Assembly: GCA_000827265.1 (NCBI GenBank)
Contig: KN834773.1
Coordinates: 706,173-770,172, forward strand
Length of the DNA: 64,000 nucleotides
Source of the DNA: Collybiopsis luxurians FD-317 M1
Lineage: Eukaryota; Basidiomycota; Agaricomycetes; Agaricales; Omphalotaceae
Direction of reading: 5' to 3'
Positions 9,450 through 22,369 of the stretch are shown here, in pieces. The notes under the pieces were generated by a model that saw only the letters and a list, made by a program, of their open reading frames with translations, was not told where the DNA came from and made no database searches. Made by a program: the position numbers and the translations under genes. Numbering within the stretch: position 1 is the first letter of the stretch; every line of letters begins with the position of its first letter.

Positions 9450-12400
9450 TTATCGTGCATCCACAAAATCCAAGGTCGACTCCAAACCTTGCAGCAGTTT
9501 CTCGGCCTTTTCTCTTACCAGACTCTTCTTCTTCACTGGAGGGCTCTTGTTCCTTATACTCGCATTCGAATGAGAGGCAGCACCCTCCTCACCAGAAAAC
9601 AAACTTTGACCCGATCTCATACGACGGATTCGGCCTTTGGAACCAAGGTTGGGACTTGTGGGAGGCGGACTAACCGTGCCTGAAGTAGAAGCCTGGCGAG
9701 GATCCATAGAAAGCGATAATCTTGGCCTATGAGTCCACCCTTCTCCTGGAACTTCCTGCATAAGCTCGGGTGTACGTTCTCTCTCCTTCCCCTTCCTCGA
9801 CTTTTCCTTCCCTTTACTCGGGTGCATATCACGGTCACGGTCGACCTCCTCCACACGCTTAACTTTCGCAATTTCTGGTTCCTTCTTCCGAAGCAAGCCA
9901 GGACCCTTTCCGAGCATACTAGATGAACGACTGACAGAGGACGAAGAGGCCGGGTTGATTGCCAATCCCGTTATGCTTGACCGTCTGGGCATAGTCGCGC
10001 GGATAGTGTGTTCAGATAGCTGCGGTTGCGGTTGCGATGTCTGTAAAACTATGGATCGCGCCAAAGAGACACTAGCACCCCAGCGTTCCACAGGAGGCCA
10101 TCCACTCGAGGTTGAGGCAGTGGCACTCGCACTCGGAACTACAGACGGGGATGATGAGCCATCCGAGCGAGCGACAGAAGATAAAGAGCTCAACGAGGGC
10201 ATACTCGGTCTCCGCCCAGAGGTTAGACTGGAGTTGGTCGATTCGGTATCTCGAGCTGATGCCAAGGAACCGGAACCGATCAGCCCTGTAGAGGCATAGT
10301 GCGACAGATGTGGGCCATCTCGAACCATACCACTGATTGGACGATGATGCATGCTGGAGCGGGAACTGACGTGCTCGTGCTTATGATGAGTGATCTCTAC
10401 ACTGTGGCCAATCTGAGACAATGAAGGTGATGTTGCAGAGGATGGCGGATCAGACGGTGAGAGGCCGTAGCTGAGTCGACGTCCCTGTTTCTTGCCTAAA
10501 CTTTCATTCGATGAAGGAGAAGTAAGCACCGCCGAAGGACCGCCAATATGACCTACGGGTGTCGCTGGTCTATGTGAAGTTGAAGACGCGTTACTAGTCT
10601 CTACAGAGGCGGTCGATCCCAACCCACGACTGTGAGAATACTCCGAGGCGATGAAGGAGCCTTGAATAGTCGAGGTAACAGGTGTACTCGGCACGGTGGG
10701 GACCGGGGAAGATGAAGTAACGATTGCAAATGGCTCCAACGCCTTTCTTTCCTGCTGGTATCGACGATGATCATCTTGTTGTTGGTAGTCCCAGTAATCG
10801 AAGAGATCTGTCTCGCTTCCGAGACTTTCCGTCTCGAGCCGGTTTCGTTCACCTTGCACTCGCTGAAGTCTAGCTTGACGGTGAAGATCGGCCATCCACC
10901 CAAGCCATTCAGCATCACTGCTCTCTTCCCCGCTCTCGCTCGAGTCCTCATCAACGAAGCCTAATTTCAGTGAAGAGCGAGAATCTTCGCTAACGCCGGG
11001 AAGCGTAGACGTCAATGAATGCTCCGAGACGCTATTACCGGTGGAGGACGATACGGTTGATTGTTGACTCGGTTCGTTGAGAGTTTTGCTAGAGTTACCC
11101 GAAAACGGTGCATTACCAGCAAGATCGAGCCCCATGGCGATGTTCTCCTGCTCCATAGTCATCTTCCTCCGTCTCCGCTTCTCTTTCCGTATGCTAGTAG
11201 CATCCTCAGTACTATCCCCGTCGCCGTTGAGTGAAAATCTATCCCCGGCAGCAGTATGAATACTAGGACTTCTGATCATTTCCATCGGACCCAAGCTCAA
11301 CCCAAACTCTCGCGAAAGCAGAGCAAGTCCAGGATTATCGCTCCACAAAAACTGGTCCATAGCCCTAGTAAGTTCGCCCATTCCAGCTCGCTGCGCCTTG
11401 GTGACAATTTCGAGACGCCACTCTGGATACGGAAGCGCCCCAAAAGTCGACAGAGACTTCTTTTGCCGAGAAGTTTGGATATGTTTAGGTCCAGATGGTC
11501 TGCGGCCGAGAAAAGCAGCACTCATGACCGGAGAAGTCTGCGAGCTGGAAGGAGCCGCACGCATGCGCTCATAGGTAGGAGAAGGTGGAAGACGATAGAG
11601 TTTAGAGTCCCGAGGAGGTACTACGGGTGTCTGAGTGCCAGCGGGAGTGTTGTTCGCACCACTTGAGGCAGGCTCCGAGACGTTTTCCGCTACCGTGTCC
11701 AGAGAGGGCGGTGATGAAGTACCTTGCCCAGCATTCGGAGATACGGGTCTTTCGACGACTGGTGTCGCAATTGGCGAGATTTCTTCAGCAATCGGCCGTC
11801 GGACCTGCTCCTGCCGCGCAGTATTCCATGACCATTGGTTGAGCGAAGTCGAAGGGGCAGACTGATTGGGGCTCGGGAAGGGCGTCGTGAAATTTGGCGT
11901 CGGTGCAGGAGCAGCAGGATATCCATCGTTTGACGGGCGATTTGGGATTTGAGGCTCAGGAAGAGATGATAGGAAACTGGAATCCACTACATGCGGGGCG
12001 TATCGGTGGATGACGCGGAGGAAAGACTTGAATGCTACATCATAGGGAAATAATAGGATCAGGATTTGGCAATCGTAACATAAAACCGTCACACGAACCA
12101 AAATCATCACCGAGATCCAAAACAATCCATTCAGATTCAGGATCGGGCCTTTCTCGATTTCCCCCAGAATGTCTCGACGAAAGTGTAGCTTTGCTCGCAT
12201 TGATCTTTTGGCGGTCCTGCGTCGAAGCATTCTCACCTTGTTCAAATGAAGGACCATCAACGACGACATAGCTGGTATCCGCCTCGACATTCTCCTCACC
12301 TTCCTTCTGCTCCCTCTTCCAACTATCCTCAGCCTTCCCTCCCCCTCCTTTCCGCTTCCGCCAATCTGGATTACTACTAAACCCATATCCATAACTCCGC

Positions 12401-15000
12401 AGCCCAGGCCCATCCGACAGCGGACTTTCCTCGTCCTCACTATGTGCAAACACTGGAGAAGACAGCGTACCTCCAGACCCATTCGTATCTACGTCGGACG
12501 TCATCGTTATAGCAGGATGTCTCCGCTCTGCAGTAGTGATATGCGTATGCGGAATACCAGACTCGCGCCGTTTCTCCTTCTGTTTCTTCTTCCTCTTTCT
12601 CTTCTTTTCGACAGGTAGGTCACCAGCGTCAACCTCGTCATACTCATCCTCAGACGCCGCTCCATCCTCGTCCGTAATATCCTCATCAAGATTCTCGCTT
12701 GCAGCTTCACTAGGCGGCCCACTCGGTATATCCGATAAAAGGTGGGCCGGTGCGGTTGCTGTTGCCGGTGCTTTTCCCTTCCCCTTATCCATGCCCGAAG
12801 CGATGTGAGCCAAAGATGATGTGCGTTCCTTTCCTTGTACGACTCTCGGAGTTGGAGCAGGTGGCGGCAAAGGCTTAATTTGCAACATGATCTTTGGTTT
12901 GGCCAACAAGGGCGAAATGGGCCGTATAACCGGTGACGTCCTCGTCGAGCTCGCTTGAGAGCTATAATGAGCGCCAGAGCCACTTTCGATATAAGATGAG
13001 CCCGCCACTGCTGGTGTCTTGGATGAAGAAGGTACTCTACCGCCACCACTGCTACCACCTACACCTGCACCGGCGGTAATAATCGTCGTCGTCGTCGAGC
13101 TCCTAGACGGTTTCGAAGAATGTGTTGTGACCGCCGAACCAGCGGGGGTACCATTTCCCACATGATTGGAAACAATTTTGCCCAGCGAAGCCGTTCTCCC
13201 ATGGTGGTTTGTTGATGGAGCTTGGTTGTTGCTCCATTCAGCGGTAGCGGCAGCATTGGAAGACTTGGTCGTTATGCGTGTTTTGAATTTCGCACATACG
13301 ATGCGCGCGCTGGACGTTTGCTGTTGCTGCGACATCTCGCTTGCAACTCGACTGATATGATCGGCATTACGTATCTCTGCGAGTGAGTCTAGAGGGAGAG
13401 TTTGGGTGGTCGATGTCGGGGATTCCTGAAAATTAGGATTTACGTTTCTTAGTGAATAGCAAATTACCCTAAGAAAAGAAACAACCCACTGAGTTTTCCT
13501 TCTTCAAATGCAGTACACCGTCCTTGATGAAAATCCATCGCTCTCGCCACTCGAGCTGGCCGCCCTTCTTTCGAGAGTGGCCGCCGCTACTGGCGGAAGG
13601 GGCAGCGGCAGCAGTTACGAGACTGGCCTTTGACGACAAAGGCATCGTAGCACTTCGTCCCAATGACGGGCTATCCAGATGACTCGCAGAATGGCCGTGT
13701 GCGCTTTGTGACGCCATCGAAGTTATAAGATCCAGCTCACTTCCCATCGACTTCTTCGCCTTATTTCGTGGGGCTGGATGTCGCAGACCAAGCGCAACGT
13801 CGGGGGGAGCAAGCGCAGGGACCTTCATCGGGACAGGTCCGCCGGCAAGCACATCCAGCGTCCTACGAGCAGACTCGGCATGCGGGTTAATCGACTTTGC
13901 CATGTAGACGCCGTCCAGTGCGGTCTTCAAAAGCTCTTCCACGGGAGCATCTTTCCGCGTCCCTGCATGTCTCCGGGCCCCTTCTCTAACTTCGGCTACT
14001 GCCCGAGGCTCCCGAAACACTACTCGGAGAGCTTTCACCCAGCCTTCCCAATATGGTTCAATATATTTCGACGTAACTTCTCGCGGAAGCTTGGCGACAA
14101 CTCCTAAACGGTGGATCTCGAGCAGTTCGTAAGGCTTCAATTCATAGTCCTGAACTGTATAGTGCTTTTCGAGGATTTGACCGGTGGAGAAGCGGATGAC
14201 AGTAAGAAGACGAGGATGGTAAGTCGAGAAAGAGCCTCTGGGAATGGCCGCGGGATTGATCTTGGTGAGTGCCCTGGAAGTAGCAGACGGAGGCAGCGCG
14301 GGGGATTGTTGATCAGCTAAAGGTCGATCGTGAAAGCCGAGATATTGATTCCGGTTGGCCCGCCGGCCCCTACGAGGCTTAGAGTCAAGCTCAAGCTCCA
14401 ACTCATCGATATCAGTGCCTTCTTCGGAGGATTCCCATTCATCGTCCTCCTCATAGCCCATACCTATGACCTCTCCCTCCGCTTCTTGAGTCTTGAAAGG
14501 ATCGTAATCACTTTCATCTCCCTGATCTCCATTGCCAATAGGCGCAAAGGTGATGGGGGAGATGGGTCTTCCGCGACCTCTGCGTTTCCTGCGTTTGGGT
14601 TTCTCTTCTTTCACTGGCTCATCGAGATTATGTCCGGGCGCACGAGCAGGATTTCCATCAACCGGCGAAAATTCAGCAAAAATGATGGGAGAAGCCGGAC
14701 GTCGTGCGGGTTTAGTCTTCGGCTTCGTAGGGGGATTTATAGGTGGCAAATTGGGACTCGGAGAAGGGGGGCTACCGATAGAGTTATTTGCGATACATTT
14801 GGCCAAAATCCAAGATTTGACTTGGGTGATTGTCCAGGACGAATCGACATGGGTTACAAGCCATTGATCATAAGGAACTGAAGGCGAAATTCCATTGAAA
14901 TCAGTAAATAAAAATTGAGCAGAAATTCCATACCAAAACGACAAGCAACAGTCAGCAACTTGACCTGTTTCTCTTCTTTTTCTTGGAAGCCAGAGTCCAT
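9450..15000 (-). CDS. Large PH-domain protein with long disordered regions
   Basis: Four exons, 1788 residues: 15000-14934, 14877-13490, 13425-12099, 12034-9450. The first exon (MDSGFQEKEEKQVKLLTVAC) joins to VPYDQWLVTHVDSSWTITQV, a compact region that may be ubiquitin- or RA-like. A Pro/Arg/acidic linker follows, then a conserved block (RFSTGQILEKHYTVQDYELK). A PH domain then begins with LEWRERWIFIKDGVLHLKKE. Its later strands continue to RIVCAKFKTRITTK, and its C-terminal helix reappears about 370 residues on as SEWIVLDLGDDFAFKSFLRV. The last ~850 residues are Ser/Pro/Thr-rich with many basic-phosphosite-like stretches. Likely a membrane-phosphoinositide-binding signalling or polarity adaptor of fungi; I cannot name an ortholog. 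Divergent in orientation from the fucosidase; ATG chosen because exon 1 splices in frame. Confidence 0.85.
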
Positions 15001-16696
15001 AACCTCAAGCTCGCCCTCAGCCTTTTATCGCTTCCACCGCATACAACTAGTTGGAAATGACCGCGTCTATGGAATGGCCAATATCGAGTGAGAGTAAGAG
15101 ACAAGGCAGTGGAGGGTACAGCTGGTCGTGGTCCAAATCGTCGAAAAGCAACGGACGCACTGGTCCCAATACAAAATCTAACTCCGGCCGGCAAATTCCC
15201 CAGATAAGTAGTCCACGTGACTTACGCGTAAATCTTCCCAGGCCCCGCGCGGGTCCCGCATCCGCGAATTCTAATAATTTAAATAAATATCTATTGAATA
15301 CATATCAACCCCTTAAAAAGATGCATATACTCAGAAAAGCATGTACGAGCCAGCACTTTGGTGTGAGCACTCTAACAGACTCACCTCCTTTTTGGCGCGC
15401 AACCCTAGATAACTAGCTTGACTCGCGGTATGCACAAACGTCAAAAGTTGCAAAAGACCCGCTATCACCGTTCAAAAAAAAGCCAAGTCAAAAGACAGCT
15501 CACCCCCTCCATCAATTCGATCTGTAGTATCATCACCAATCTACGGCCATCTATCTGCCCATGTACATAGCTCAATTCCCGGCTCATATTAATGTATCAT
15601 TTAGAAATACAAATATAAATATACAAATCATTCGAGGCGGATACGAGGGAGTTGAGATCCTTGAATAGATAGATTCACCAAGTATACTGAACAAGTTTTA
15701 TAATACACTTCCCAGTCACGGCACTATCGCATCGCAACACCCAGAGTCGATCCGAATAGACTTTCTACCCACTCGTACAGTAAAAAAGTGCTTCTAAAGA
15801 TCTGCCATTTTACCGAATTCAGTTCCCAGTCATCAAGAATTATTCGTGCGAGAACTGCATGATTTTGATTTTGCGTTGCTTTCCCAAAAATGGGTCACAT
15901 TGTCATTCAGGTTATGCGAAGTCATACCGAGCCTATCAGTGAACAACAGAATCCTATTCCTCACAAGTCCAGTGCACCAACACCGCGATGCAGTGTCCCC
16001 CTTCCCAGTGCATACAACGGGTCCCGTTCACGATCACTCTCCCATGCTCCCCGGAGCTTGGCAAATCCCTCAAAGTTTTTATAGAAGTACGCGCTCAAGA
16101 TACATCCATACCAAGACTCCATGGGAACCTGACGCCCAGGTCCTGAATCCATACATTCAAGTTTAGCTGTATGCATTCAATGAGAAAACTTTAACAACGG
16201 ATGCTGATTCTCATACTCGAAACCCATTGGCAGGCAGTAAACCGAGCTTTTGATCCATCCCCATCTTTCATCTCCATCTACGTACGGTTTTTCTTTAATC
16301 CGATCATGTCGTGCTCCTTCATTCAGTAGCAGAGTCACTCCGCCAGTCTCCTTTCAGCTGATACAATATATACTCTTCGCAAGTATCGTGTTTGGGTTGT
16401 ATGAATGTAGTTGCTATATCCGACAACGAACGTGTGTCGCAACTCACCTTCGTGGGGGCGCTTACTACTTGCAGTACAATACATGCATGTCAATTAAAGG
16501 GCTGTTGTCGTTGCATGCTCGATATAACTATAACATTCTTCAATCGCCTTCGTCGTACAGTCGAAGTCCACGGGAGCTGTGCCACATCTCACCGTGCATC
16601 GCATATGAAGTAAAAGTGGTACTAGTAACCCAAAAAGGAAACAAGTACATACCCATATCTAAAGTAAAAAAAATAAATCCTCGGACTCAACGGCCT
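15001..16696. other. Intergenic, 1.7 kb, no gene seen
   Basis: Contains the promoter of the minus-strand PH-domain gene at its left end and the 3' region of the minus-strand GMC gene at its right end. Short frames around 15846-16250 and 16250-16790 have no recognisable similarity or splice logic. AT-rich runs occur at about 15270-15310 and 15590-15630. Confidence 0.5.
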
Positions 16697-19092
16697 TCAC
16701 GCAGGATCTTCTTTGATCATGACAGCTGCGCGTTCCGCAATGGCATAGGTAGGTGCTTGAGTGTGAGCGCTGGGGATGAAAGGCTGCAGTAAGAGCAAAA
16801 AGAAAGATGTGTGTCATTAGTCAAAGTGAACCAAAAAGAAGAAAAAAGAGAAGAAGAAAAAGAAAGACTCACAAATATTGAAGCATCAACCACCCTCAAC
16901 CCCTTCACACCCTTGACTCTAAAATCTGTATTCACAACCCCATACCCCGCATCCGCCCGAGTCATTGCCGCCGTCCCAACAGCGTGCGCAGAACTTCCAG
17001 TATTACTTCGAATATACGCATCCAATTGACCATCGTCCGTCGCCCAAAACGACACATTCGTCCCAGGAACCATTAGATTCTCCAGGTCACCCACAACGTA
17101 CCCATCCCATACAGGAGCTTGGAGGAATTGGATACCTGTCCTTACTGCTTGCCTCATCGCGAGGATGTCGAATTGAGCGGAAAGGAATCCTGGGTTGATC
17201 AGCGGTGGGGTAAAGGGGTCTGTGGTGTTTAATAAAACTGTCCCACCTGGATAACAGATAATTAGGAATGTATTAAAAAATGAAAGAGAAATACACGAAC
17301 GAGATACCGGCGTCACTACTCTAGTCGTTATCCCTATATAATGACCAGTAGGAGCGACACTGATATCTCCATTCTACAAAGTTCCATCGTAAGTTCTAGC
17401 CAAAACATCCTTGGCACAGAAAAAAAAACATACCGAAAACCCAAGCTCATAATGTGCCGTATGCTTCCCAGCGGCAGGATCACCCCCCAATTCACTCAAC
17501 ACCGACTCGTTTAATCGTGCAAACAGCAGATGACTAACAAAAGTATCCACGAGCGGCCCTTGTCCCCTCTCACTCCAAAGCTTTTGCAACGATGCCGAAA
17601 GAGTAGCATTTCGGTATATTTCATCGAACGTACGGTTTCCACTGACAGGCCAATTGTTCACCAACCGTGGATGATCGGTAAAGTTTTGGCCTACGCTAGG
17701 AAGGTCGATGAGGGGTTTGATGCCAAAGGAAGAGAGGTAGGTTGAGTTTCCTATGCCAGAGTTCATGAGAATTTGTGGAGTGCCGATGGTTCCTGCGGAT
17801 AGAAGGACTTCTTTCGAAGCTGTCACTTGATGTCGCGAACCTTGGAAATTATTTTTTAGAAAAAGATAAATTCACGGAACATGAAACAAAATTAACTGAC
17901 CACTAGACGAGCTGGTAAATTCTACAGTAGTCAGTGTCACTGACTTATCATCGTCTTTGGAAGTGTTAGGACTTTGGATGATCCTAGTGACTCGAGTGTT
18001 GATCAAGACATGAAGATTGGGTCTGTTGATGTATTTAGGACCTAGGTAAGACGTAGCAGCGCTACTGCGATTTCCCCCGTTAATCGTTGCTTGTAACCAT
18101 CCTGTTTCAACACCAGTCAGCGTTGAGACTGTGTCAAGTAAAAAAAGTGCTCGCCTAGCCCAAGCGGAATTCCAGAATTCATATCAAGATTGAATTGAAA
18201 GATCCCTCCGAGTTCCGAGGATGCTTGGATAATCTTTTCATTAATGGACTGAGGGAATCCCGCGAGACTGACTGCATTGATCCCGTTCAAGCTGTGAATC
18301 GAAGGGTCGTATTGACCAGAAGTATTATGATGATCAGCTGGAGGAGTCCATTTTTCATTCTAAGTTCGTCTATTCAATGCAATCGCAAAAGCCGATACGA
18401 CCGAATCGGATTTCGAGAATAAAACTCACTCGACGAAAAAATGTTTGTACGTTTTCCCAAGTCCAACCAGAGTCCCCCGTGACGCTAGCAAGACGATTGA
18501 AGTCATCTTCGGAGCCGCGGGTGTAGAACATCCCGTCTGTATACATAGGTAGGTAAGAAGGGAAGTCAGGCGACGCGCGCGAAGGCATATTGAATGCATT
18601 GAAAAGTACGATACGAACTGACAGAACTGCTTCCACCAAGAATGTATCCTCTCGCGTATGCAAGCTCTCTTCCATTTAGCCCTTCTTGAGCAGTCGTTGT
18701 GTAATTCCAGTCATACTGGGGGTGGGGCAAGGTACAAAAGAGCGGGATTTCCGTAGGAACTGCACCAATATTGCTGGTGGAATGATCAAAAAAAGACATG
18801 ATTGTGTTCGAATGAGTCTGTCATACCTCCCTCCGGCTTCTAAAACTAAAACAGAAGTGTCGATATCTTCTGTGAGTCTGTTTGCTAGGACGCTCCCAGC
18901 GGTTCCTCCTGTAAAGAATACGCAGAGGTGGATTATGACCGGCTTTTATGAATTGGAAAACATACCTCCGATGATCACAAAATCATATTGACCTGATGTC
19001 GGGAGCTGAGCGGCATCTTCGTACAAATTCGCATTGCAAAGCAGAAAAGAAGAAAAAATTATCAGGATTGGAGGAAAAATATGCTTCAGCAT
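16697..19092 (-). CDS. Secreted GMC oxidoreductase (AA3, aryl-alcohol-oxidase-like)
   Basis: FAD-dependent alcohol or aldehyde oxidase or dehydrogenase; in wood and litter fungi these enzymes supply H2O2 or reduce quinones. Ten exons, 605 residues: 19092-18966, 18908-18827, 18773-18619, 18536-18430, 18359-18155, 18101-17901, 17840-17434, 17373-17301, 17246-16873, 16783-16697. Signal peptide HIFPPILIIFSSFLLCNA; FAD-binding YDFVIIGGGTAGSVLANRL; ARGYILGGSSSVNGMFYTRG (GMC signature 1); SAGTIGTPQILMNSGIG (signature 2); a catalytic His in SSAHAVGTAAM and a second His in PSAHTQAPTYA. The length matches the AA3_2 subfamily. The intron at 18102-18154 starts with GC instead of GT. A TATA-like box lies 67-74 bases upstream. 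Substrate cannot be told from sequence. Confidence 0.93.
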
Positions 19093-19158
19093 GTTGCACA
19101 GTATAGTGAGCGATATGCAAGATTGGTTGTTCTCTTTCGCGACATTTTTAACACCGAG

Positions 19159-19166
19159 TTTATATA
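19159..19166 (-). promoter_or_regulatory. TATA-like box of the GMC oxidoreductase gene
   Basis: TATATAAA read on the minus strand, 67-74 bases upstream of the chosen ATG at 19092. Position and sequence suit a core promoter of a strongly regulated secreted enzyme. It supports the start choice; transcription start not shown. Confidence 0.45.
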
Positions 19167-19386
19167 CCAAATGGACAGTCCGAGTCAAGTGAGCAACCCC
19201 AAGATATTTTGGGTGATTGATCAGATATTGAGGTCATTTCAAAGTATCACTGGTGACCACCTGCCGCAGATATACGAATTACGAGAGAGAAACTTATGAC
19301 TGACGTGGCGTTCTCGTTGTCCTGTTCTAGGGCCCTGGCAGTGGTATCGGTGGAAGGAAACAAGCGTTGATACGCCCATTTGGGTG

Positions 19387-19801
19387 CCAAATACAGTCAC
19401 GGCCCAGTCATGCCATCGTAAGTGTATGACTCATTTGCTCGTTCGCGTCGCCTAGAGTGACGGATGTCTCAATTTTTCTTGCTCTTATCTGACTCTGAGA
19501 AGTCTCGAAATTATCTACAGTTCCGTGGATAACTTTTTTCGTCTTACAAGGAGTCAAATTGATTTACTGATTCGCGGGTCTCGACAGTGCCACTTAGGAG
19601 GTGAAGCATCATTTGGAAGATATTCGACGTAAGAATCAGCGTGTACAAGGTACTGTTGTCTTGAAACCACGAGTGATCTTCCGTTGTCCTCAACATTCAG
19701 CCTTGACCGGACCACCCCTTGGTCATGATGCTGCAAGTCTCAGTGAAGGTCTCCAGCTCGCACTTGCACCTTCTAATTCTATCCAAGCCGATACTAGCTG
19801 G
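19387..19801 (+). pseudogene. Decayed partial copy of the ING gene
   Basis: Collinear with the intact ING gene 1.5 kb downstream. Upstream block CAAATACAGTCACGGCC matches 20911-20927; the exon 1 end and intron 1 are recognisable (TTTATCTACAGTTC-like); GAGGTGAAGCAT..TTGGAAGA.ATTCGACxTAAG matches exon 2; then GTCATGATGC..AGTCTCAGTGAA matches exon 3. The ATG region is scrambled, intron 1 is changed, and roughly 340 bases between the end of exon 2 and mid exon 3 are missing. Introns and promoter sequence are retained, so this came from a DNA duplication and not from a reverse-transcribed message. It lacks the PHD finger entirely and should not encode a working product. Confidence 0.75.
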
Positions 19802-21073
19802 TTCGCGGCCGCTGCTCTTAGGCTACAGGATGAGTGGGATACAGTAATATGTCCGTTCCATGAGATACGAATATGCGATGGACGCTGACCATCAGAGGGT
19901 ATGACAACGGACAAGCTACGATGAATATGGGAATAGGACGGATGAAACTGTGCGTTCCGTATACAGAATTCATCAGAGGGCTGTTTGACCAAAGGATCGA
20001 CTTGCCAGACAACCTTTCCAGAACGATTCATCGTCGGAGTTGCTTTCCTTTCGGACCAACGGCTACAGCCTTAGTAACCATTTCATTCCAGAAGAATACA
20101 GGTCTGTGGGTTAATGTGTACTCCATTTCTTACGTCTCGAAAATGGAAGATTCGTCTACTGCCAAAGCTTTCTGTGCCAGAGCAATCATGGGATTGTGAA
20201 AGACAAATCGAACAAAGTCACTTGGGAGGCGATATATTCTTAAACGTTATGCAAACTGAGGGTAATATGAGCTATGTTTATACGAATTGAAAAGCCTAGG
20301 AGAGTTTCAATACCAGAGTACTTGAAGTAACAGACATCACAAAGAATTGAGCTACATTGGCAACCAACTCGTTAAAAACAAAAGCCAGTGAGGCCAGTAC
20401 ATTGCAGCCTCATATGAGTAGATTGTCCAACTCAGTACATATCCGGAAAGTACAACTCGATGATAGATAAATGCTGGTATGACAAGGAGCTCAAAAGAAA
20501 CACCTGAAACATCTAGTAATAACACTTATAGTTTCACATAGGGTACACAGATATTCTGAACGGCAAGTACTATGTCGCCTCTCGACTCGGACTAGCGGTT
20601 TTCCCTAACCAATTGAGTCGGAAGCTTTACCGTGACAAAGGTTCAAACCTGAGAAGCATTTCTTTTTATTACGTTGTAGAGAAATGGGTCTGTACCACCT
20701 GTAAGCGTTGCATTGAAGTCTATCGACGTCATTCAAGAGCCGACATGGGTTTCTCGACAGATAGTTGGGAAAAGACAGACAGACTCACGAAAGGCCGTGG
20801 ACACTCTGGGGACAAGTTTATTTGCTAAAATTTGGATTAAGGTTTAACCCCGGGATTTTGGGGAGGTGGAAGTGGAATGTTGGTGGAACGTTCAAATTGA
20901 AACAAGGCGCCAAATACAGTCACGGCCGAGTCACGCTATCGTGGGATTGCGCCACGAAGTGCATGACTCATCTGCTTGTACGCGCTTATCGGCCGCCGCA
21001 GCTTGTCCCCGAACCCCCATCATCGTGCCCAAGTGGCGAATATTTCACTAATTCCTACTCTAATTTTGCTTTC
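19802..21073. other. Intergenic between the ING pseudogene and ING gene
   Basis: No supportable coding region. Sequence from about 20,900 onward is shared with the stretch upstream of the pseudogene, so it is the duplicated promoter of the ING gene. Short frames at 19818-20199 and 20613-20828 show no family resemblance. Confidence 0.5.
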
Positions 21074-22369
21074 ATGTCTGCGGCTACATCTGCGCAAAGT
21101 CTCGAGGATGCTGCCAACTTGGCTAGTGAATTTATCTACAGTTCTGTATCCAATTTTATTCGTTTTGTAATAAATCAAGATTATTTACCAAATCCCAGGT
21201 CTCGATCATGTACCCCAGGAGGTGAAGCATTATTTGGAAGAGATTCGACATAAGGATCAGCGTGTACAAGGTGCCGTTGTACTTACATTACCACTGGCAG
21301 TGATCTTCAATTCATGCCTCTTGTTTACAGAACTACAGCAACAAATTGACAGTGACGGCGCCCGATGGATCAGGCATAGCTTACACGGGACGTCTCAAGA
21401 ATCTTCTCCATCATCATCCCCCGCTCCTACGTCAAAGACTTTAGCAGGAATTCCGCTCAAGATCCAAAACAACTATGCTGAAATTGAACGGCTCTCGAAC
21501 GAGAAGATGGTCCTTGCGGAGAGGATCACTACCCTGCTGACCAGAACACGCAGTCGACTCGAGTCTGACCTGAATAAAGTCCGGGTTCTGCAAGGAGAAG
21601 CTCCCGTCGAATCGTCGAGGGCTGCGTCAGCAGCGCCAGCCTCGACTGGACCATCTCTTGGCCATGATGCCGCAGCGAGTCTCAGTGAAAGTCTCCGACT
21701 CGCACTTGCGCCCTCGACCCCTACTCCAGTCGAGACTCGCAAGTCTACAGCCGCCGTCGTTACTACAACGAAGAGTAAGCGGATTTGGAACTGTCTATTT
21801 TGGATGTACTTATGGAATGTTTCTAAAGGGGGACGTCGCTCTACAGCTTCACCTTCCATCAAGCTTCCTGCTTCCGGCAGCCGTTCTATTTCTCCAGCCG
21901 CAACAGCAACAACCAAGGCTACTTCTCGTTCGAGCCGGCTGTCAAGACAGATACATCCTCCTGTCGAAGATATCGAGATGGGTGATGAGGATGCGGATGG
22001 AGATGACGATGTTGAAGAGGGCGAAGAAGGGGATGACGGTGACGATGACAAGCTCTACTGCTTCTGTCAAGCAGCTAGTTACGGAGATGTGCGCTTTATA
22101 CCTTTTCTTCTACTCGATAATATGCCTGACTTGAGTGCTTTCAAGATGATCGCATGCGACAACGAGGGTAATTGTCCTTACGAATGGGTAGGTCCAACCT
22201 TTTTTGGTAACATAGTCTTCTCACTGACGGCTCTGTCCATTTTAAGTTCCATCTATCTTGTGTGGGATTGAGCAAACCGCTCCCGGACAAGTGGTACTGT
22301 TCTGTTTGCTCGGTGAAGATGACAGTCACCGCCACCATCAATGTGGGCAGAAAGGGCAGAAAGAAATAG
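21074..22369 (+). CDS. ING-family PHD-finger histone reader (Yng1/Yng2/Pho23-like)
   Basis: Chromatin protein that binds histone H3 methylated on Lys4 and works inside histone acetyltransferase or deacetylase complexes. Six exons, 335 residues: 21074-21140, 21199-21270, 21331-21774, 21829-22088, 22146-22187, 22247-22369. The N-terminal ING helical domain reads SLEDAANLASEFIYSLDHVP and EEIRHKDQRVQELQQQID, with later coiled-coil IQNNYAEIERLSNEKMVLAE. A Ser/Ala linker and a strongly acidic stretch (MGDEDADGDDDVEEGEEGDD) follow. The C-terminal C4HC3 PHD finger has CFC, ACDNEGNC, YEWFHLSC and WYCSVC in order, with aromatic-cage-type residues Y, M and W. A basic tail NVGRKGRKK ends the protein. The ING plus PHD architecture is complete. 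Which of the three yeast paralogues it matches is unclear. A decayed partial duplicate lies just upstream. Confidence 0.93.

Noticed and set aside
9617..11926. Additional frames on both strands across the PH-domain gene
   Set aside because: Shadows of the long fourth exon, which alone has continuous coding character and in-frame splicing.
15846..16792. Frames of 70-180 codons downstream of the GMC gene
   Set aside because: No recognisable motifs, rare-codon-like composition and overlap with the 3' region of the GMC gene.
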